A stretch of 64,000 bases of DNA. Origin: CAWCPR01 sp963797475. Its GTDB lineage: Bacteria; Chloroflexota; Anaerolineae; Anaerolineales; UBA4823. The translations under genes and the position numbers were made by a program. Positions 58,775-64,000 of this stretch are shown in pieces. The notes beneath the pieces are model-generated. The model saw only the letters and a list, made by a program, of their open reading frames with translations. It ran no database searches and was not told the origin of the DNA. The stretch spans positions 1 through 64,000 of the forward strand of contig CAWCPR010000009.1 in assembly GCA_963797475.1 (NCBI GenBank), in the 5' to 3' direction. Every line of letters starts with the position of its first letter. Position 1 is the first letter of the stretch.

Positions 58775-59478
58775 CTAGGTTCCAGGCGTAAATTTATAGC
58801 CCATGCCACGCACGGTGAGGATCCAGCGCGGGGCCGATGGGTCTTCTTCCAATTTCTCGCGCAGGTGGCGGATGTGCACATCCACGGTCCTGTCACTGCC
58901 GATCTCCCCTGAGTACCCCCAGACTGCTTCAATCAAATCATCCCGGCTGCAGGGACGGTTTGGGTGGCTGGCCAAATAGCGCAGCAGGCGGAATTCAGTG
59001 GGCGTGAGGTAGACAGGCTCGCCCCGCTGGGTGACTTGCAGCCGCTCCAGGTCGATCTCTACTTCCCCGAAGAAAATGTGCTCCCCCTGGGCGAGATCGG
59101 CCAGCTCGCCGTACGCCCGGCGCAGCAAGGCGCGAATGCGTGCGATCAGCTCCCGCAAGTCAAAGGGCTTGACGACGTAGTCATCTGCGCCCAGCTCTAA
59201 TCCCAGGACCTTGTCCAGCGGCTCGTCGCGCGCCGTAAGCATGAGGATTGGCTGGCGTTTTCCCCCGAACGGAGTTGCCGGCACACATCGAAGCCGCTGA
59301 TATCGGGAAGGCGAATATCCAGCAAGATCAATTTTGGGTCCTGGTTGCGGGCTAATTCCAAAGCGCGCTGGCCGGTATCCGCCCATAAAACCGAAAACCC
59401 CTCCGAGCGCAGGCCGTATTCCAGGCCACGGGCCACGGCGCGTTCGTCTTCGACGATCAATATCCGTTCGCCGCTCAT
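58775..59478 (-). CDS. OmpR/PhoB-type response regulator, one frameshift
   Basis: About 235 codons. ATG 59478 (MSGERILIVEDERAVARGL). Receiver domain with phospho-acceptor in LILLDIRLPDISGFDV, then a break near 59262 (five G where six keep the frame: RSGGKRQPILMLTARDE), K-loop YVVKPFDL, then a winged-helix Trans_reg_C domain (LTPTEFRLLRYLA, RTVDVHIRHLREKL, VRGMGYKF). The partner kinase is two genes downstream. The missing G is a likely homopolymer error. Confidence 0.88.
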
Positions 59479-59867
59479 GGTCCGATGATACCATCGGATG
59501 GGGGAGATCATCGCAAAATTCCGGCCTTAAAAGCAAACAGAGCAACAAGTTGTCCTGTTGCCCTGCTCGAGACCCTGATGGTGAGCGAACCGGTCTATAA
59601 AGACCGGGTTTGTCAGGGAGATTATGGTTTTTTGGTCTTCATGATCACTTTCAAGATTACGCAACCTATTTTAGGATAAACCCGAACTTTGCAAAAGAAA
59701 CATATGTCACAACTTATTCCTGTCATTTGTAACCAGCCAGGTCTGATTCAACTTGATGATGTATCCCCTATTAATCCCCCGCAATTTAACCGACCGGGGG
59801 ATCGCACCCAAAACGGTTTCATGTTATTTTGAGAGGTACGCCTTTACTTTATTCAGGAGGTGATCTC
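59479..59867. other. Intergenic region upstream of two divergent genes
   Basis: 389 bases. CCGATGATACCATCGG (about 59484-59499) is palindromic just upstream of the response-regulator start. CCGGTCT-ATAA-AGACCGG (59590-59607) forms a hairpin. No gene seen. Confidence 0.4.
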
Positions 59868-60188
59868 ATGGAAGTTAATTTAATTTCGACCCGCCCGGAA
59901 AGGGCTGCGCCTGCCCGAGGGGGACTGTGGCTATCGCGACCTGCAATTCTGCTGCCGGGGCGGACGTACCTGCGCTGCAATACCGACGCCGCCGCGAATA
60001 CCTCGACATTGACCCGGGTCAAGTTAGTGGATTACGACGCTTGCGCGGCCTTTGTCATCGTGCGCAACCCGGGCGGCGACAGGCTGCGCTGTCCGCGGGA
60101 TGAGCTGTTTGAAACTCAAGACCGGATCGTAGGTGTGCCCACGAACAACGACGCTCGTTTGGACAACTTTGGCGGCGGTGATATGTAA
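59868..60188 (+). CDS. Small conserved-looking protein, unknown function
   Basis: 106 aa from ATG 59868; AGGAGGTGAT lies 4-5 bases upstream, one of the strongest ribosome sites in the window, so the gene is probably real. Soluble, with no signal peptide or TM. Basic, with a possible beta-rich core (LWLSRPAILLPGRTYLRC; FVIVRNPGGDRLRC) and two Cys; ends NFGGGDM. No family recognised. Hairpin terminator follows. Confidence 0.55.
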   Translation: MEVNLISTRPERAAPARGGLWLSRPAILLPGRTYLRCNTDAAANTSTLTRVKLVDYDACAAFVIVRNPGGDRLRCPRDELFETQDRIVGVPTNNDARLDNFGGGDM

Positions 60189-60261
60189 ACGTGGAAATCG
60201 ATATCGCAGCCTCGCGGATAAATCCTTGGGGACATTAAGTAACTCCATGGAGGTAAAGATT

Positions 60262-60289
60262 TGGAGGTACGGTTCCGCCCGTGCCTCCA
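60262..60289 (+). terminator. Hairpin after the small protein gene
   Basis: TGGAGG-T-ACGG ... CCGT-G-CCTCCA, a near-perfect stem about 73 bases past the stop; weak T-tract. Confidence 0.5.
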
Positions 60290-60387
60290 CAGGTTGTTAA
60301 TCTGGTAATCTGTGAAAAAAAGCGTATACTATTGTCAGGAAACCAACCCTGGCAACCAGCTCTGATTTGATCAAACAAAAGCCAATA

Positions 60388-61881
60388 ATGCGAACGGCAA
60401 CACGTTATTTCAAGTACAGCATGTACGTTATCCCGGGTCTACTGCTGCTGGTTGGCTTATATCTGACCAGCCTGTACAATTACTTGCTTTTCCACAGCAT
60501 TGCAGAGACCTTCAGTCTGGTCGTGACAGTCAGTATTTTTATTTTTGCATGGAACGCACGCCGCTATCTGGAGAATTACTACCTGCTTTTTATCGGGATC
60601 GTCTATCTGTTTGTCGCCGTTCTGGACGCTCTGCACACGTTTTCTTATCAAGGGATGGGGGTCTTCGAGGGATATGGGGCAAACCTTCCGACTCAGCTTT
60701 GGGTCGCCGGGCGTCTGATGGAAAGCAGCGCTTTGCTGATCGCGCCCTTCTTTTTAGGCCATAAGCTGAGGGTTTGGCTGGTCACAGCAATTTATACGCT
60801 TTTGACCGCGCTTACATTGGCCAGCATTTTTTACTGGCAGGTCTTCCCGGTCAGTTACATGGATGGTGTCGGCCTGACCCCTTTTAAGATCGCCTGCGAA
60901 TATGTGGTGATCGCCTTCCTGATCGCCGCGGTGGTCCTGCTGCTGCAAAATCGCCAGGAATTCGCCCCGACCGTCCTTCAATTATTGGTGGCTTCAATCG
61001 CCATTTTCATGATCGCCGAAATATTCTTCAGCAATTACGTCAACGTATATGGCAGCGCGAACCTGGCCGGGCATTATTTCCGCATCATCGCTTTTTATCT
61101 GATGTATAAGGCTGTCATCGAAACCGGCCTGGTGAAGCCTTACGATATCTTGCTACGCAAGCTGAAAAAAAATGAAGAATCACTGCTTGAATACACTGGG
61201 AAGCTGCAAACGCGCAATGAGGAGCTGGATGCATTTGCCCACACCGTAGCCCACGATCTAAAAAACCCGATGGCCTCGCTGATCATCTCCTCCCGAGTCA
61301 TACAGGATCCGTCACTATTGGATCAAGAGCGGAGTGAATTCCTGCAAGATATTGACGACACAGCCCATAAAATGAACAAGATTATCGATGAACTTCTGCT
61401 CCTATCCGAAGTGCGTATAAAAGATGTTCCAGCAGATCCGATCGATATGACCGTGGTTGTCGAACGGGCTATGGATCGCCTGGCAATGGAATTCCGCAAG
61501 CACCGCGCCCAGGTAAACCTGGCCGAAGAATGGCCGCAGAGTTTAGGATACGCACCCTGGGTAGAAGAAATTTGGGTTAATTACCTGAGCAATGCATTGA
61601 AGTATGGAGGCAGCCCGCCCTGCCTGGAGCTGGGAGCCGCTCGCCAGGCAGACGGCATGCTGCGTTTTTGGGTGCGAGATTATGGCCCGGGTATATCACC
61701 AGAAGACCAGGCGCGCTTGTTCAAGCCGTTTACCCAACTGCGCCAAATCGATACCGAAGGGCATGGATTGGGGCTTTCGATTGTCCAGCGGCTCGCCGGG
61801 AAACTCGGAGGCCAGGCCGGGGTCGAGAGCGAGCCCGGCAAAGGCTGCTTGTTCTATTTCACCCTGCCAGCCTCCCATTAA
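60388..61881 (+). CDS. MASE3-like membrane sensor histidine kinase
   Basis: 497 aa from ATG 60388 (a TTG at 60367 is also open). Seven to eight TM helices in the first 240 residues with LLFIGIVYLFVAVLDALHTFSYQG and FEGYGANLPTQLWVAGRLMES, matching the MASE3 integral membrane sensor domain. Short coiled linker, then H-box FAHTVAHDLKNPMASL, N-box VNYLSNALKYG, G1 RDYGPGISPED, F FKPFTQL, G2 GHGLGLSIVQRLA. Ligand unknown. Its stop overlaps the stop of the LuxR-type gene on the other strand. TATACT near 60327 could be a -10 box. Confidence 0.85.
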   Translation: MRTATRYFKYSMYVIPGLLLLVGLYLTSLYNYLLFHSIAETFSLVVTVSIFIFAWNARRYLENYYLLFIGIVYLFVAVLDALHTFSYQGMGVFEGYGANLPTQLWVAGRLMESSALLIAPFFLGHKLRVWLVTAIYTLLTALTLASIFYWQVFPVSYMDGVGLTPFKIACEYVVIAFLIAAVVLLLQNRQEFAPTVLQLLVASIAIFMIAEIFFSNYVNVYGSANLAGHYFRIIAFYLMYKAVIETGLVKPYDILLRKLKKNEESLLEYTGKLQTRNEELDAFAHTVAHDLKNPMASLIISSRVIQDPSLLDQERSEFLQDIDDTAHKMNKIIDELLLLSEVRIKDVPADPIDMTVVVERAMDRLAMEFRKHRAQVNLAEEWPQSLGYAPWVEEIWVNYLSNALKYGGSPPCLELGAARQADGMLRFWVRDYGPGISPEDQARLFKPFTQLRQIDTEGHGLGLSIVQRLAGKLGGQAGVESEPGKGCLFYFTLPASH

Positions 61882-62318
61882 GCGCCGCCCCTATCTTGAT
61901 GAATCTCTCCCATCTCTACTTCGCCATCTTGCTCAGGAATATTCAGCGCTAAAAGCTTGTTTCTCAGCTCGATCTTGCTGCGCACACCAAATTTCCGTGT
62001 GATCCGGTGGATATAAAATTTTATCGTTTCCGGCGACAGGAACAATGCCCGGCCAATCTGGCTGTTCGAAAAGCCGCGCGCTACCAAAAGGGCGACATCT
62101 TTCTCTCTTTTCGTCAACATTTGCCAGTTATACAGGCCGATGCGGCGGTAGCGTGAGCGAAAGAGGGCGAACACCTGCTCGGCTGCCATGTCTTCCGAGA
62201 TTTGCTTTCGTCTTGCCAGCGCCCGGATTAAACCCTCCAGCTCTTCCCGGGTACCCTGGTTGCGACTCTTCCGCAGCACTCGCCCAATAGCGATCAGCAA
62301 TCGTTTTAATCCGTCCAT
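61878..62318 (-). CDS. LuxR-type HTH regulator without receiver domain
   Basis: 146 aa. C-terminal GerE/LuxR helix-turn-helix: LTKREKDVALLVARGFSNSQ, IGRALFLSPETIKFYIHRIT, VRSKIELRNKLLAL. The N-terminal 70 residues are helical and basic, and no phospho-acceptor domain is present. Convergent with the MASE3 kinase, sharing 4 bases at the stops. It may act downstream of that kinase or independently. Confidence 0.82.
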   Translation of the reverse strand: MDGLKRLLIAIGRVLRKSRNQGTREELEGLIRALARRKQISEDMAAEQVFALFRSRYRRIGLYNWQMLTKREKDVALLVARGFSNSQIGRALFLSPETIKFYIHRITRKFGVRSKIELRNKLLALNIPEQDGEVEMGEIHQDRGGA

Positions 62319-62617
62319 TCGAGATTATTCCTGTCTTAAGAATCCTACCAGCTACAACAGCCAATCCGAGGCTCGAAATCAGAACAGATGTTCTAGTATA
62401 TTTTACACTTGAATTTCGCGGTTTTGCAGCCTGTCACCCCCATTTAAACCCCATCCAATGGAAAAATCCCCCGGCAGGGGAGGCAAAAACCAGGCGCCTC
62501 CAGGCGTGGCATGAGCGTCCCGGTTCAGGCGAGAATTGCACCTTATCAATACGCCAGGGGAACGACCCGTTTTTCGATTGGTTGCCCGAAAATTATGGAG
62601 GGGTTTAGATAAAACAC

Positions 62618-62649
62618 CCGGCCTCTGGCAGGAATTCGTCAGAGGCCGG
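62618..62649 (-). terminator. Perfect 10-bp hairpin with T-rich tail
   Basis: CCGGCCTCTG and CAGAGGCCGG separated by 12 bases; on the minus strand it is followed by GTGTTTTATC. Confidence 0.55.
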
Positions 62650-62692
62650 GGCTCACGAGTGGTAGTAATATGGGATAGCTGATTTTCATCAT
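62639..62692 (-). CDS. Possible 17-residue peptide with terminator
   Basis: Minus strand: AGGAGGTGA (62709-62717), 16 bases, ATGATG, then 17 residues MMKISYPILLPLVSPGL and TGA at 62639. The stop lies inside a perfect 10-bp hairpin (62618-62627 / 62640-62649) followed by GTGTTTTA. Either a micro-protein, a small RNA, or coincidence; the ribosome-site spacing is long. Confidence 0.25.
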   Translation of the reverse strand: MMKISYPILLPLVSPGL

Positions 62693-63066
62693 TGACTGGT
62701 TTTTAGGGTCACCTCCTGTAACAATTCGTTAATCGCTACTGTGTGGTTGCTATCCCTTATTGAAAAAGAAGGGGCATCGATGAAGTCGTATCGCTAAACC
62801 CAATGATATTATTACACACAATCCACGTAATTCCACTTTCAGAACCGTCAGAAGAAATCGCCTACCAATTTCGTAAGAAAAGCCAGCCTGGCCCAAACTT
62901 CCATTTTTTTACCCAGCCAGATGACGCCAGAACCATCTAATCCCACTTTTTTTAAGAAGCGAAAATTGATTCTCAGAAACTACATTTCGGCCTGAAAATT
63001 GCATCTTGAATATCGTGCTGCTGAGGTGCAATTCCAGAAACGTCACATTAGAATCCGCAAAACCTA

Positions 63067-63096
63067 TTTACAAACAGGGTTGAAAAATGATAATAT
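63067..63096 (+). promoter_or_regulatory. Sigma-70-like promoter of the edge gene
   Basis: TTTACA (63067-63072), 18 bases, TAATAT (63091-63096), 47 bases before the start codon. Confidence 0.5.
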
Positions 63097-63142
63097 CATT
63101 AAGAGAACCTTTCATTTCTGTTAGCTCCCACGGAGGTTAACC

Positions 63143-64000
63143 ATGAAGCGCATTTCCCACATACTCATTGTCCTGACCTTTTTCCTCTCCGCTGCCCCAA
63201 GCCTGGCATACGGGCAGTCGGCCTCAGGGCCAGCCGGCCCCAGAAACCCAGACTTGCCCCAAGCCTTGTTCCTGCCGCTGGTGGGCCGCAGCGGCGAGCC
63301 CCTTTCCGTCTCTGGCAAGGTCATCGATCGCAACAACCAGCCGCTGGCTAATGTGCAAATCGTGGATGGGCTGGGCAACAGCACGTCCACCGACAGCAAA
63401 GGGCAGTACTCGCTGAACGAGCTGACCGGCAACACATTCGCCATTGCGCCTTCCAAGCCGGGCCTGGTGTTTTCTCCATCGATGTTGAGCGGCAAGCTGT
63501 CCAACCCGGTAACCGGGCAGGATTTCACCGGCATAACGGCCTGCGCGGACGTCATGGTCAATGGCGATTTTGAGACCGGCGGCACCCCCTTCCCGGGCTG
63601 GGATTTTCCCGCTACGCCATTCACAGCCGCTCCTGTCCAGGACTTACCCCATTCAGGCACCACATCAGCCCGAACGGGAATTCTCAAAGCAAGCCAAAAC
63701 ATATATTCTTATTCCTCTGCACGCTCGAAAACAATCACTATCCCATCCGACGCGACCAGCGTTAACTTGCGCCTCTGGCTTTACCAAATTAGCACGGAGG
63801 CCACCAGTGCTGCGGTGCAAGACGTGCCTCTCGGTCTGAAAGCGGACAGCGTAGCCCTGGCAACTGACTCCCAATACGTCCTGGTATTGAAGCCCGGCCC
63901 CAACCTGGAGGACGACACGGTGCTCAAAAACTTACTTGGGATACGCAGCAACAGCCAGGTGTGGACCTTCTACGATTTCAACCTGAGCGAGTTCGCTGGG
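63143..64000 (+). CDS. Secreted protein with carboxypeptidase-regulatory-like domain, partial
   Basis: Runs open from ATG 63143 to the window end (286 codons seen); CGGAGG lies 7 bases upstream. Signal peptide (ILIVLTFFLSAAPSLAYG), then LFLPLVGRSG (63266-63295), the same short motif as in other exported proteins here. A carboxypeptidase regulatory/SpaA-like beta sandwich follows (SVSGKVIDRNNQPLANVQIV, TDSKGQYSLNEL). After that is a CBM/jelly-roll-like start, MVNGDFETGGTPFPGWDF, with SARTGI and VNLRLWLYQI. Extracellular, possibly carbohydrate-binding; the remainder lies outside the window. Confidence 0.8.
   Translation, partial: MKRISHILIVLTFFLSAAPSLAYGQSASGPAGPRNPDLPQALFLPLVGRSGEPLSVSGKVIDRNNQPLANVQIVDGLGNSTSTDSKGQYSLNELTGNTFAIAPSKPGLVFSPSMLSGKLSNPVTGQDFTGITACADVMVNGDFETGGTPFPGWDFPATPFTAAPVQDLPHSGTTSARTGILKASQNIYSYSSARSKTITIPSDATSVNLRLWLYQISTEATSAAVQDVPLGLKADSVALATDSQYVLVLKPGPNLEDDTVLKNLLGIRSNSQVWTFYDFNLSEFAG

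Larger units (their letters stand above)
62319..63066. other. Long intergenic region
   Basis: About 750 bases between divergent genes. Apart from the small minus-strand transcript candidate and its hairpin (62615-62720), nothing gene-like was found; several polypurine stretches and no tRNA or known riboswitch pattern. Confidence 0.4.

Overview
The window looks like a chromosomal segment of a Chloroflexota bacterium, probably Anaerolineae-like and possibly from a metagenome assembly. The pointers are secreted proteins with Thr/Pro-rich TPTPT linkers and a recurrent VYLPLV-type motif, several GT-C membrane proteins with an FYQDDWHH motif, an anaerobic Ni-CO dehydrogenase cluster and an HppA-type pyrophosphatase. 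This assignment rests on gene style only; no 16S rRNA gene is present.

Layout. 1-6.55 kb (minus) is a translationally coupled Bat/MoxR-type operon: a degenerate peptidase-MA-like protein, a DUF4175-like membrane protein, DUF58, a BatA-like VWA protein and a second VWA/amidotransferase-like membrane protein cut by the left edge. 7.1-15.4 kb is one giant secreted RHS protein containing three almost identical 759-bp beta-helix units, followed by a SUMF1/FGE-like lipidless secreted protein. 16.4-17.1 kb is a tRNA-associated graveyard: a VapC remnant, a tRNA-Gly-like remnant, an intact tRNA-Met and a GNAT remnant. 17.1-20.75 kb is a three-gene cassette: WYL regulator, HerA-like ATPase, PD-(D/E)XK (Cas4/RecB-like) nuclease. 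20.95-25.1 kb is AT-rich, bounded by a degenerate direct repeat, and carries a membrane protein + TIR/winged-helix pair plus two unrecognised genes; with the cassette it forms a candidate defence island. 25.4-27.1 kb encodes a secreted FN3-type protein. 27.9-31.8 kb encodes CooF, CooS and an FAD/NAD(P) oxidoreductase, flanked by a 92-bp direct repeat derived from the next gene. 31.9-37.6 kb holds a small membrane protein, an orphan HigA, an F420-reductase-like enzyme, a DMT transporter and a three-gene ABC-2 exporter. 37.6-55.7 kb is mainly GT-C glycosyltransferase/membrane-protein genes interrupted by hppA. 55.7-62.3 kb is regulatory: an OmpR-type regulator, a triple-PDZ protein and a histidine kinase, then a small unknown protein, a MASE3-like histidine kinase and a LuxR-type regulator. 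The right edge cuts another secreted protein.

Sequence quality. About 25 reading-frame breaks occur in genes whose family motifs are intact on both sides. Many fall in homopolymers (for example poly-G in the response regulator, poly-C in the BatA gene). I treat most as probable sequencing indels rather than real pseudogenes, and give whole-gene spans.

How it fits together: an anaerobic or microaerophilic heterotroph-like cell able to oxidise CO to reduce a ferredoxin/NAD(P) pool, using pyrophosphate to energise its membrane, decorating its envelope with many GT-C enzymes and large secreted proteins, and carrying at least one acquired defence-like region. These links are inference from gene content.
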